NCBI GenBank assembly: GCA_036873135.1
Contig: JAPTYO010000059.1
Location: 26,002,567-26,066,566, forward strand
From: Clarkia xantiana subsp. parviflora
Lineage: Eukaryota > Streptophyta > Magnoliopsida > Myrtales > Onagraceae
Direction of reading: 5' to 3'
Length of the DNA stretch: 64,000 bases
A model generated the notes under the pieces. The model saw only the letters and a program-made list of their open reading frames with translations. It was not told where the DNA came from and made no database searches. How positions within the stretch are numbered: position 1 is the first letter of the stretch; each line of letters opens with the position of its first letter. The position numbers and the translations under genes were made by a program. Below, piece after piece: positions 12,220-23,703 of this stretch.

Positions 12220-15200
12220 AGTACAAAAATATCAATGAGCAAAAAAATAGTTTATGCATAGCAGTAAGTTAGTACCTTATACTTCTATGGAAGGGAACTC
12301 CATTGTAATAGCCTCTCTCACAGAGAGTGATGAAGTTTTCACATGTCCTGGGTGCAATGTCACAGTGTAGCTCTATGTTAAGATCACCATGTGTCGTATG
12401 CAACTGAACATATCCTTTTTTCTTTGGATTTTTCTCAACTTTGATGTACTCAAAATCATTTTTGGTTACAGGATCATATGAGGTAGATGTGAAGGACCGT
12501 GAAGCAGCACCAGTTGTGTACTTACTTTTCACCTGAGAGTAAAGTTTGGGTTATCCATTTGTATTTGGACATATAATAACTCAAAGAAAGAAAAGCTCTA
12601 TTGGTCTCCACTAGTTATAGTTTCCTAAAGGTGTATTTCTTGTAGATCTGGCACAACTGCATCTTCTTGGTGTGCCTACTGGTTTAATTGGTTCGTTAAC
12701 CAAAGGAACGTACACCTTAAAAAGGAAAGAAAAAAATGTATACTGTTATCAAACAGGCAGTTAAATGTTCATGTTACATTTTAGCATCTTAAATGACATC
12801 TATATTTCATGAAAAAAAGTAAACTAACAATTCGGAAGGATAAGTAGAGAGGACGTACCAGCTTTGCATTGACAGGAGCCCTATCACCAGCCATGTGCAT
12901 AGCAATACGAGCAGCAGTCTTATCAGATGCTGAGGCTTTTGCAGCAGCAGCACTCCTTCCATGAACTGAAGCTGATGCAGCATCTACAATGCTAAATGCC
13001 TGAATCTGTTTACTCTCACCATTGGAACTGGATTTTCCATCTTCCTTGACACGCGATCTAGCAGCCAAAATGGCAGCAAGAGCAGCAGCCCTTTCATTCT
13101 GAGCTTTGCTGCCCCCTCCTCCGAGTAGTGCAGTTTCCCTTCCCTTTTCAGTTCCAAGTTCCTGAAGCATCTGCTTAATGTCCCCAGAGACATTGATGTT
13201 ATAGGTTGGATCTGCTTTCATTTTCTCCGTTTCTGTAATAGTAAATAAATAATGGCCATCTTATATCCTTATACACGACAAGAAATAATATACTGTAATA
13301 ATATTCAACTTGAATAACAACCAAGGAGCATGAGTCCCTCACCTTCATCATCAATTTTCAAACTCTTTTTAACATGATCAAAGTCATGGAGAACCTTAGC
13401 ATCAAGTGCATTAGGATTCTGCCACACAACAGTACAAAATATGATTAGTGTCAGCAAAAGCAGCGAGTTCAAATACGCAATGAAGCCTATCTGCAAGGAG
13501 TACCTGAATAGTTATGATGTCTTCCCGACAAAACGGCTCATCAGTCAATAACTCTTTCCAGTTCCTTGTCTTAAGGTTCAACTCTTTGATGGCCTAATAA
13601 ATACAAGCAGTTGAAGAATTTTACATAAGCTACCGTTAAAAGAAATCAATGTTAAGAAAATGATAGACAAGGATAGTCAACATACCTCGTAACAGAATAC
13701 ATTTCCAGTAGTCTTGACAGCAACAATGTGAGTGTACTCAGTGAAAACTTTATTCAGTACTGGACATTGAAATTCTCCTGAAAGATAGTCAAAAGAGGCA
13801 TCTTAGAGAGAAAAAAAAAAGGGCAACATATCTTGTGCAGAAGATTCAATATAGTTGAATAACTTCTTTAAATCTGTGAATAAGTCAACATAAAGCAGTA
13901 AACACTCTGCAATTTAGATTAAGAGGCAAAAGTGACGTGCTATGCAATGCAAGGTACTTGAGTGGAGAGTCTTCCAGTGGTCACAGTAATACACAGTGGC
14001 TTTGACAAGTAATATTAAGAGAAAATGAAAGATTCCCTAAGAAAAAACACTGCCTTTTCAGGAGTTAAAACAAAGGCATCTAGAAATCGAAAATCAGTGG
14101 CTCTAACAAGACCACAGTTACGTTTAAACTAACAGGAAACTTTACGAAACGGGAAATGTTATGTTTAAAGTTCTATCAGCGAAGATATCTGCAGTTTCAA
14201 GCTCACAGAATATCTCCCCTTGACCACCAAGCTAAAACCCCAGGATCATCTCCCAACCATCAATGCTATTGCCTCTATGAGAGAAAATAAAGTTGTATTC
14301 CTATGCTACAAATACGATCTAACTGAAAAGAGGACAATGCAAATACTCCTTTGCTCCCCTGAATCATCTCTCCACCATCAATGCTATTGCCTGTAGACTG
14401 ACTAAGATTTTTGTTGCTAGTCTCCCTAGGGGCCAGGGACCAAAAATATCTCTGCTATCAAGAAACCAGCTTCATGCAGGAAAAACAATTTTTTTGCAGA
14501 CTATTCAGGCAGTTGGTCGATTGAGAAGTATTGAGCACCAAGTCCTTTTTCCTTTTTACATATGTTCTGGGCATTATGTTTTGATCATACAGTTAATGAT
14601 TGCTAGGGCAGCGGTTAACGTTTCACATCACTCCATGAAAACAACATACAAAGTTTAGACATCTGGAGTAGGTCTGTATAAGTAAAATACAAAAATTAAG
14701 TGCACAACTAGCTAAATTCGGTCCATTCGCCAACAGCTCATTCTAGAAGTACACCGTTACGTAATGATGCTCTTAGACTGGAAAGTTTTCAAGATAAGAT
14801 GGTGTTTCGAATAAAGTACTTATGAAAATACGCCTGTTGAGGTGGGGGGATTGATGAAGAAAATCTTGATATTGCAAAGGGGATAGGAAACCTTGACAAT
14901 GAACATGTCTACGGCAAGAGCAAGGATTTGTTATGGAGCTCTCATAAAATTAGAGGAAGAACCAATTCATGATTCTTCTCTCAATAAGGTGACATGGTCT
15001 GCCTCACCGTTTTTTGTTTTGGAATTTTGGTGCAAGACAGAGATTTCTGATATGAATCTACAGACTACAACTCTAAAAGTGGAACTACAAGACCATCAAT
15101 ATCTTAATGCTAGATTCAATGCTCTGGCAATCATCTGGAGCTGAATACTGAAGTGCTGTTTTAAGAGAAATCAATTGTACATTCTTCTTAGAGAAATAAA

Positions 15201-16406
15201 ACTAGGTATCCTAATAACATTTGGTACTCCTCCATTTTTTTTGCGCTAAACAATGAATACAATAGTCAACTTCCATTACGTGGTAGGCGCAGGACAAATG
15301 CATATGAAAATCAAAACTAATGATGGTGAAATCTCCATCTATTATCAATTGTAACTACGTTGTCATCACAATCCTTATGCATCTTCTATACTGATTTTTT
15401 TTGGAGTGGCTTCTACATGTATTTTCTACTTAAGATATTTTTAAATTAAAATCTCGATTTTTAGGAGAACATGATGTAGTGCAACATTCATTCATCAGGT
15501 GAAAATATATCTACAGCACCTGCAAATCCACACACAAAATACTTTCCAAGTCCGACAAAAACAATTCCATGCAACAAAAAGAACTAGATAGTTACCAACC
15601 CTATCACTTGTTATTGCTTCCTACAAATCAGAAACTCACTGAAGCAAAAATCTTTGAGAAGAATAACAAATATCTTCAAAAGGGGACTTGGCCAAAAAAA
15701 CCTTCAAAAGGGGACTTGGCCAAAAAAACCTTCAAAAGGGGACAGGCTAATTTTTCTCCACAACTGTTTTTCTGGATATATATATACATATATCATTCAA
15801 AAGAGTTCTACTTTACAAGTTTCATCTACATCTCATCAATGCTAGAGTTGCCACTTAACAATTCTATACTTCAAGCATTGTCATATATATAGGTTATGAC
15901 GAACAGAAGCTTACCTTCCTGGTTTTTGTGGAAAGTGAGAGGGAAAAGATCCTCTGGCTTGAGAGGAGCTCCAGTAACTGGGTGCTTGCCGTATTTTCTA
16001 ATGTAAGGCACTATGTTCCTGCAAGCATTTGTATTAGCAGTGCCCCCAGTGAGTTAATAACAGAACTAAAAAAAGGTAAAGAACAGAGATAAGTAAGACT
16101 CACATAAGCTCGAAGACGCTACCATCAGCAGTGCACACAGGGTCCTCAAACGGTGTAAAGGTAAGTCTGCACCAATGAAAACCAATTTCTGAATGTCAAT
16201 TGCATGACAATAGACCATCAACAACATTGCTACTGCAATTTATCCATCTAAAAAGTAAGTAAGTGAAGAGAACTGTACGCGCAGCAGTAGAAGGGGAGGC
16301 GTTTGAAAGGAGTCTGCAACTCTTTGGACTTAGCACCGCCCCATTCCGTAGCCCACTCTGTCTTCGTTATGTACATCCGATCTTTGCTATGCTGCTTCTT
16401 CCCCAT
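11340..16406 (-). CDS. CYP65: U-box peptidyl-prolyl isomerase, CYP65/PUB49 type
   Basis: Eleven exons fit GT-AG rules with consistent phase: 16279-16406, 16104-16166, 15915-16018, 13686-13777, 13504-13593, 13343-13418, 12859-13232, 12276-12532, 11875-12163, 11662-11769 and 11340-11552. Together they encode 597 residues, close to the roughly 595 of Arabidopsis PUB49. The N-terminus starts [20 protein letters not shown]-box follows at about 40-115 ([17 protein letters not shown]). The cyclophilin domain is at about 348-500 with [19 protein letters not shown] and GSQFFILY, so the catalytic Arg is kept. The C-terminus is charged and ends KKRKV...FSSW. Family knowledge suggests a nuclear E3 ligase/prolyl isomerase of the eukaryotic PPIL2 class, linked to spliceosomes or transcription. 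The third intron is unusually long (about 2.1 kb). A Pack-MULE starts about 360 bp upstream of the ATG. Confidence 0.93.
12178..12217. repeat. (TA)n microsatellite in a CYP65 intron
   Basis: About 40 bases of alternating TA lie inside the intron between the exons at 12276-12532 and 11875-12163, starting about 15 bases from the acceptor-side exon end. It is likely polymorphic in length. Confidence 0.85.
13778..15914 (-). other. Long third intron of CYP65
   Basis: This 2137-base intron separates the exon ending HKNQE from the one starting GEFQCPVL. It holds a partial local duplication around CCATCAATGCTATTGCCT (about 14260 and 14370) and a 28-bp minisatellite at 15674-15743. The + strand ORF at 14893-15144 (83 codons) has no recognisable domain and is treated as chance. 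Confidence 0.7.
15674..15743. repeat. 28-bp minisatellite, about 2.5 copies
   Basis: The unit CTTCAAAAGGGGACTTGGCC plus AAAAAAAC is repeated twice perfectly, and a third partial copy ends at GGGGAC. It lies inside the long CYP65 intron. No function is evident. Confidence 0.85.
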
Positions 16407-16768
16407 CTCGCAACTTGGAATTGGTTAGCAAAACGGAATAGGGTTCCTACGTGCACCTTCTCCAATCAGGACGAACCCTGTAATCTGTAGTTCGCCGAGA
16501 CTAGGAGAGACGAGAAAGAGGGATTGTAAGAAGATGTTAGACTTCTGACCACCGCCAATTTTTTGGGCCCAGAAGGAATTTATAGACGCCCCTTTAGCAC
16601 CACCGTCGGCGTTCTTACCGGTAGCTCCCGGCGGCGAAAGGGTTATATTTGTAAAAACTAAAAACTGAACCTTGACAAATTGGTTTTACAAATTCACACC
16701 CCCAATTACTTCTTTTTGAAAACCCGATTGGGTCTGTAGCCACCACCATGAGTTGTATATATATATAA

Positions 16769-17795
16769 GGGTTAAAGGTCCTTTTGGTACCACATGTTTA
16801 CACGAAATCCACTGTTCATACCACATGTATTTTTTTATACCAATTTGGTACCAATAGTTTCTATTTTGTGCTGTTTTGGTACATCCGTTAATGTTCTGTT
16901 TAAATTGGCCGTTAAATGACCATGTGAGGGGCACGTGACAGTTTTTTTTTTATTTTTTAACGAAAAAATAATTAGACAAAGACAAAAATACCCTTTGCAC
17001 AAAAGCTTACTGCAGCTTTGACCCGACAGCGGAGAGCCTTCACCTGGGTAACCTACTAGGCATCATCGTGCTGTCATGGTTCAGGAGATGCGGCCATCAC
17101 GCCGTCTCCTTGATCGGCGGCGACCCCTCCGGCAAGAGCCTCGAGAGACCCGAGCGCGACCTCGAAACCCTAAATCGGAATTTTGCTTGAATCACCGAAA
17201 TCGTCAACAATAACTTGGGCAAGACCGGTTTGACATCTGATTACACCAATTGTTTGGATTCGAGCAAGTTTTGAACTGGATTGTTTGAAGTATGTTTCAA
17301 TTTGTGTGATTTTTGCTTGCTGTGCTGTTCTTGATTATGCATTTGTTCTGCAGAATGGCCAAATCGCCGTGGAAGACCAATTTTATCCTCAAATGAAGAT
17401 CTAGAACCAGATTCTCATGAATTGATTTTGATTTTAATTTAATTACTGAATCACAACGAAGATGAAATTTAGAAGATGGGTGTTGCTGAAAACATTGGAC
17501 CCATACACGGAAGAAACGAAGGAGAAAGAGTGAATTTTTTTGGGTAGGAGGCATTTTAGGCAAAAAAAAATAATAAGGGTAAAAAAGGAATAGAAAGTTT
17601 TGATTTTCGGATTTAAAAAAAAATATCACGTGACACTCACATGGGCATTTAACGGCCGATTTTAACAGAATGGTAACGGAAGTACCAAAACAGTAAGGTT
17701 TGAAAACATATGGTACCAATTTAGTACAAAAAAATGCATATGGTATGAACAGTGGATTTCGTGTAAACATGTGGTACCAAAATGACCTTTAACCC
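16769..17795. mobile_element. Pack-MULE (Mutator-like element carrying host gene sequence)
   Basis: The element starts GGGTTAAAGGTCCTTTTGGT and ends with the reverse complement of that sequence (...AATGACCTTTAACCC). The terminal inverted repeats are about 190 bases (about 16769-16960 and 17605-17795). A perfect 9-bp target duplication, TATATATAA, flanks it at 16760-16768 and 17796-17804. A 9-bp duplication with long TIRs is diagnostic of Mutator-like elements. Instead of a transposase, the interior (about 16965-17600) carries host-like sequence, including a tyrosyl-tRNA synthetase fragment at 17005-17220. The element sits about 360 bp upstream of the CYP65 start codon. Its end sequences are diverged relatives of the 3612/30283/33192/43331 family. 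Confidence 0.88.
17005..17220 (+). pseudogene. Captured fragment of an organellar tyrosyl-tRNA synthetase
   Basis: Reading from 17005 gives AYCSFDPTAESLHLGNLLG, then IIVLSWFRRCGHHAVSLIGG and DPSGKSLERPERDLETL. HLGN is the class I HIGH-type signature and the whole stretch is the start of the bacterial-type (organellar) TyrRS catalytic domain. Compared with my memory of the family, about six residues are missing between IGG and DPSGKS, and a stop (TGA, 17188-17190) interrupts the frame before ITEIVNNNLG. It has no start codon, only a small part of the enzyme, and it lies inside a transposon, so it is a non-functional captured piece. The intact parent gene is not in this window. Confidence 0.85.
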
Positions 17796-17810
17796 TATAT
17801 ATAATGCAAT

Positions 17811-18388
17811 TAGGGGTGAAACCGGACCGGTCGGACCAGTTGTTAGCTTGTTTCGGTTGGGTATATAAATTTTCGGCCCGATTTTTTTTCTTAAAAAAAT
17901 CCGACCAAAAAACCGTTTGAGGGAAAATAAACCGTCCATTAGTAGTACGGTTTTTTCGGTTCGGTTTTCGGATTAAACCGAAAATCCAATATTAGCAATT
18001 ACCATTATAAATTCTTGTCATTTTCATGGACTATATCAAATCAAAATGATAAATTAATTCCATTATTATAATTAAATAAATTATAAAATAAAAGTAGAAA
18101 AATAATCTTCATAATTGCCTCTTTTACAATTTAAATTTATATTAACCTAATTATATTAATTAATATCAACTAATATAACATATATTGTATATATTTAATT
18201 AGCATAACGGTCGGTTCGGTCCCCACGGTCTTCAAAGCTCAAAATCCGAACCGGACCGAAAATCCGAACTAAAGCAAAAAAAATACGACCAAAAACCAAA
18301 CTGAATATTTCGGATTCGATTTTTTCGGTCTGGACCGATTCGGTTTTCACCGATTTTTCGGACCAACCAGATTTTGGTTTCACCCCTA
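17811..18388. mobile_element. Non-autonomous hAT-like element
   Basis: The ends are TAGGGGTGAAACC and GGTTTCACCCCTA, inverted repeats with the hAT-like TAGGG start. The flanking 8-mers AATGCAAT (17803-17810) and AATGCATG (18389-18396) match at the first six positions, so this is a slightly decayed 8-bp duplication. The subterminal parts are rich in GGACCGG, TTCGGTTTTCGG and CCGAAAATCC words, while the middle is AT-rich. There is no transposase. Its left end abuts the target duplication of the Pack-MULE. Confidence 0.75.
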
Positions 18389-18396
18389 AATGCATG

Positions 18397-20441
18397 TTAC
18401 CACACAAAGTATAAATTTAAATAAATTAAAAATTGTAAATATGTTTTGTACTTTTAAATTTAGTATTTTATATAGTTTTGCGAATTGGCAAATCCTTTCC
18501 TGGTATTTTTTTAAAAACAAAGTAGAAACATCTTATTTGCTTACAACAATGTCATGTTTATACTAAAAATAAACAAATGAAATATAACATGCATCAAATT
18601 TGACAGTGCAAATTGATACAGATCTCCTGCCCCACTTTACATGCCTCAATCGAGTCCCACCGCTAAGATCTTGACACATATCCTTATTGTAATTAATTTT
18701 GTAATTTTTTTTCCCCTAAAACCTTATTGAGATTGGTGAACCCTAGAAGGAAAATATTAAATATAAGGACATGTATGGAGATCTTTAACGGCGATGCACG
18801 ATCTGGGGCACAAAGAGTCCGGAGAGAGAGAGAGTGAAGCTAGGAGCACAGCAGAGACCACATTCAATCCCATGCAATCTAAAGATGACTCAGTTGAGAC
18901 ATGTTTCTCGATTCTTATGTTTTGGTCATTTTATCATTGCATTCGTTTTCATCACTGATTATATGTTTTGTGATCCTCATGATTATGATTTTTTTTTTTT
19001 TTTTCTATTATGTTTCAGTCACCGTGAATTTGAAGTCATAAACGAAGATGTATGAGATTTAACTATGGTCAATATTTTACTCATCGTAGTTAGAACTATT
19101 TGGTTTTTTTTTTATCAAACTTATTATGATTTTTCGTATCATGTATATCATGAATTAGATACAGTTACTAATAAAAATCGATCTCACATAAGACCTCGAG
19201 TTTCAAAATTTCTTCTCGAGATTTATCCTTAAGCTTCAAGCTTTTTCTAAATAAAATTGAAACGGTTATCTTATTTCAGGTACAAATTACAATGGATAGG
19301 AAGCAACAATTATTATGGACAAAAAGAAGAGAAGTGCTCGCTACATCAAATTCTCTACATATAGCATTTAGTTAATTTAATCACGGATGTCTGACTAAAT
19401 CATGACTTGACTTATTTGGATATGTCGCTAATTGCTCGAAGTAATTAACAAAAATAATAATTTTTAAATTAGTGTTAGTGAAGAAAAAATTTAGTGTTAG
19501 CTACTTTATTAACCGGTCATGTAAAATATTATTTTTCAAAGAAGAGCTTATAAAATAAAACCGTTAATTCGATTACCCTTAACTACTTTTAACAATAATT
19601 ATGAAAAAAAATAATGTAACTTTTAGTTGTTGTGATTGTTTTTAACTTTATTTTCACAAATATTATAGTTTGATAATGTTCAATATATAGTAGTTTTAAT
19701 TTTTCATTAAAATCATTTAAACATGTAATTCAAAATTGTTCAACCGTCTTTAGTATTATGTATGAGAAAAGTTGGAAAATAAAAGTGGTCAATTTTTTAA
19801 GAATAATAATAATAATGTTCAATTTTATAATCTTATATATCTAAATCTCTTTACCTCTTACTGTTAGCACTGATTTGTTACAATTTGTAATTAATTAAAT
19901 ATTTTAGGAAAGAAAATGATAAAGGATGAGTTATACTCATATATTTTTTACTAAAATAATGCATGTGATATTGTGACACTTATGTGCTCTTTCTTTTTCC
20001 AGATTCTTGCTGTTATTTGCTTTCTTGTTATCTCCTTTGCTAAAAGATAAGATGATGGATAACAGTTTCTTGGACCAAAAGTAAAGGAAAAAAGCAGCTA
20101 AAGCAAGTATCTTTAAAACCCAAAGTTATGATGCATAAAAAGAATATAACCAACCAACCTCCTCTACTCTACAACTTTTGTTTATTATTAATTAATTAAT
20201 TAATTATTATTATCATAATCCTCAAAAAACAAATGGGTAATCATAACGTTACAACCAAATAGCAAAATATTCTTCTTCTTCATCTGTGCTGTGCTGTGAT
20301 GTCCTGCTGCTCCAGTCCTGTATATATATATATCATAATAATAGTAATAAAGTTGGTCGTCCTCTTCATTCATTCCTTGTACACTAAGCTACTATCCATT
20401 CAATGCAAAGAATGACATCATTTGACACTTTGCTTGCGTCA
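18397..20441. other. AT-rich intergenic region
   Basis: No gene is supported. There are poly-T runs near 18990-19005 and a (TTAA)n run near 20190-20205. The last 100-200 bases are the likely 3' UTR of the - strand formin gene. The ORF at 18834-19055 has no recognisable domain. Confidence 0.5.
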
Positions 20442-23400
20442 TCATTCGTAGCTTCTCTCCCTCACATTGTATCTGCTCAGAACCGGTAACGAAGCAGTTG
20501 ACGATATCCGAAACGATCTCGCCGAACCCACCACAGTCCTATCATGCATACTGCTCACGTCTTTACATACATGATCCAACACCGACAAGAAATCCCTCAC
20601 GATCATGAAGATCCGCAGCGGATGTGCTTCCTCTCTCACAAAATCCCCATGAAAATACTGCGTCACCTCCTTCACAAGCTTCATAGCCGCCCTCTCGTCT
20701 GCCTTGATCCGGGCAATTTCCTCTTCTGCTTCCTTCAAAAACATCTTCATCGACCCCATGAACGTACCTTCAAGCTTCTCCTGCTGGAGGACGTGTTTGA
20801 CTTTCTCGAGACCCAGTTCGAGCTTCGACACATAGCTGTTTAGGACGTCTGAATCCATGGAAGCTGCTTTCTTCACGTGGCTGAGGTCTCGCCCCAGCCC
20901 TGCCACCACCTGCAGCCCTTGCTTCCGGAACTCGTCTTCCTTCTTCAATGGAGGAGGTGAATTTGAATGCGGAATTTCATCCTCTGAGGAAGAACGGATG
21001 ATTTCTTGAACTACAAAGTGGAGAAGCGTTGTCTTTCCATCTGTTCCCTTGATGTCCACCAATTTCAAGAGGGTGTCGAGTTTGAAAGCCGTGGCGTCAC
21101 CTCGGTTTGTGCCCACATTCATTCGGTTTCCGGTTCTTAGTACTGCTTCAAGGAGTTTGAGGAATAGTCGACTGTTCTTCAATTCCTCACTGGCTCTCTG
21201 TCATTCAATATGTAGTATGACTTTAAAAAACCCATTTTTTATGTAAAACTTGGAAGGAAAATATATAAATGGCAGTCATATCTTAGTGAACGATATAAGT
21301 GAGTTTAGGTATGACACTTAACAGAAAAATAGACAGTACTAGAAGATTGTAGTTCAGTATTGGTTCAGCTAGCAACCAGTTCAACGGCCAAGTTCAACTA
21401 GCAATATGGTTTTTTAACCCTAATAACAGTCATAATCAAAGGGAAATGAATGCAATAGATAGAGTACCTCCAGGGTCTGGAATGAATTTCTCAAGTAATT
21501 AACTTCCATGTCGAAATTAGCACGGTATAGCATTGCTTCAACTCTCTTGAATGCAAATGGGATATCAAGAATTGCCTTGAGGAATCTCTCTGCAGTCCCG
21601 AGTTTGGATATGTCGCCATTGTAGCCTCGAAGCTTTATCTCTTCCTCCTTGGTCGGAGCCATTTTTACGAGCGTTTCTAGAAGCTCGGGGCCCAACCCTT
21701 CTGGGTTTCCTGCTTCATCCAATCCAATCCAATTCATTAGGTTAAGTAATGAAAAAAAATGAACTTATGAAACAATTACTTGAAATGCAAGTTATGGCAG
21801 AAGAACATGAACTGCATAATAATTCCGGACCAGGTAAAGGAATTTTACCAAACCAATTCAGAGGAACATTTTAACTGACTTGTAGATGATCATGGGGATA
21901 CCAGACAAATTTGACATAGTAAATGTATTACTCTTACACAACTTACCGTCTAAAAGAGCTTCACAGACTTCATCCCGCGTCACATTGAGTGCTCTCAGTA
22001 AAATGGCAATGTTCTGAGATTTCTTGGGATCTAAGACTCTGTTCTCCAGTTGAGTAGGGGGCAGGACCGATCGTCTTATTGCTTCTTTCGGGGCTGAACC
22101 ATTGGAATTGCACCCAAAAAGGGACTCCATCATATCCTCATTCACTCTACAATCATCATCGAAAAGTAAAATCAAAGTTCTGTATTGTTTATTATGTTCA
22201 TAGATAACTTGTTCTCCAAGAAATCTTAATCACTTACTGAAATGAACTGGATTTAAGCTGGTCCCAGACAGTGGCACGATCCGATGTTGCTCGTACTTTG
22301 TCCCAGTGGAGAGGCTTCAGCTTCGGCCGCCCTTCATTGCTGTCATCACCCATGTTTTGCCTCTCCGAAGAACCGTCACTTGTGGTCCTTTCTAATGTGG
22401 CTCTTGAAGGAGACCAAGATTTAGATGATTCAGACACAATTCTTGGGGTGACTGCTACTGCTGCTGGCACAGTTGGTAGTCGTACCGGTGCTGCTGGTGG
22501 AGGAGGAGGAGGTGGTGGTGGTGGTGGAGGTGGTGGTGGCGGTGGAGGCGGTGGAGCTTGAGCTCTGCTTATAGATTGCAGAAGCTGCCGATTTGGGGGT
22601 GGTGGGGGAGAAGAGAATTTCGGCCGTTTGGGTGGACTAGGAGGGACTATCCGGTGCCTGTCCAGTACTGCAGCCGTTGGCAGTGGTGGCGGCTGGGGCG
22701 GCAGCGACTGCTTTATGGACGGAATTATAACGCGCTTCATCTCCGGCGAAGAACCAGACAGTCGTGATTTAGGAGATGTGCGTTTCGAGTGAGGAACAAG
22801 ATTGCTGTTATTTCTAGAGCTCTGCAGCTTAGGCGTGTAGTAGCTGCTCTCCTCATTGCTAACGGAAGAGCCCTGCGGTGTGTAGAAGCCAGCAGCATCG
22901 TGGCTCTCCTCATCGTCCGATGAAGAAGAAGAATCAGCCACCGGTGAAGGATTCGCTACTGTCCGAGGAGGTGGTCGGGGGAGGGGCGGCAGCGGATGCA
23001 GTTCAGGGCTCGGCCGGTACCGTTCAGATCTCTTGACTGAAGAAGAAGAATTCAGCTTATGGTACGGAGACCCATTCGCATTGGAATTGGAATTGGAGGA
23101 GGGCTCTACAGTGCCGATGTAGAGGAAATTGGGCGGTGGAGCAGGCGGTAGTCTCGATTCATGATGATCGACCCTGTCGGAATTCCCGCCGCCGCCTCCG
23201 ACGAGTTTCTGCGTCTCCAATGGATGTCTCTTCCGGTGTCTGTACAGGAAGAAAGCGAGAGCCGACAGCATCCCCAGAGTGACGATCCCCACCGAGATTG
23301 CGATTGCCACCTTCTTGGTCTGCTTCGGTGGCAGCGTGGCGGTTGGGATTGGCGCCGCTGTGCCATTGCTGGCGACTGCTGGCGGAGGTTGCTGGCCCTG

Positions 23401-23658
23401 CGGCTGGCTGGTGGTCCCGCTAGGATTCTCCGGGAAGAACGGCTGGTCGGGGTCGGGGAAGGTTGGGCTCTCCGGTGGAGGTGGCGGTGGAGGAGGCGGG
23501 ACGGAGCTCTCCGGGAAGAGCGGCTGATGGAGGATCCTTCGGAGAGATGGTCGATCTGGTCGTCGGTTGAGTTGAATTGTGGCCACTGAAGGGAAAGTGA
23601 AGAAGATGAGGAATGACAGTGACAGAAGCCAAAAGACAGCCAAATGGTGTGCTTTCAT
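20442..23658 (-). CDS. FH6: Class I formin, FH6-like
   Basis: Four exons (22238-23658, 21947-22146, 21468-21709, 20442-21197) encode about 872 residues. A signal peptide begins at [20 protein letters not shown]. An extracytoplasmic Pro-rich region with PFFPENPS follows, then a transmembrane helix at about 116-139 ([20 protein letters not shown]). A cytoplasmic linker and an FH1 segment with about 21 consecutive prolines come next. The FH2 domain starts near 443 ([17 protein letters not shown]) and includes [20 protein letters not shown] and [13 protein letters not shown]. Such formins nucleate actin filaments at the plasma membrane and anchor them to the wall. The TM and linker motifs match Arabidopsis FH6 best. 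An in-frame ATG exists at 23703 (MGGRRRRRK...), but I prefer 23658 because the signal peptide begins there. Confidence 0.93.
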
Positions 23659-23703
23659 GGCGAATAGTTCTGGCGTCTTCCTTCTTCTTCTTCGTCCACC
23701 CAA

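Noticed and set aside
14893..15144. 83-codon + strand ORF
   Set aside because: It lies in the long CYP65 intron on the opposite strand and has no recognisable motif, and such lengths arise by chance.
22271..22561. Gly-rich + strand ORF opposite the formin
   Set aside because: It is the antisense of the formin poly-proline FH1 coding stretch. The real gene is on the - strand with clear FH2 exons.
23656..23703. Formin start at the first in-frame ATG (23703)
   Set aside because: It would put a highly basic 15-residue tail before the signal peptide. The downstream ATG gives the usual FH6-like start.
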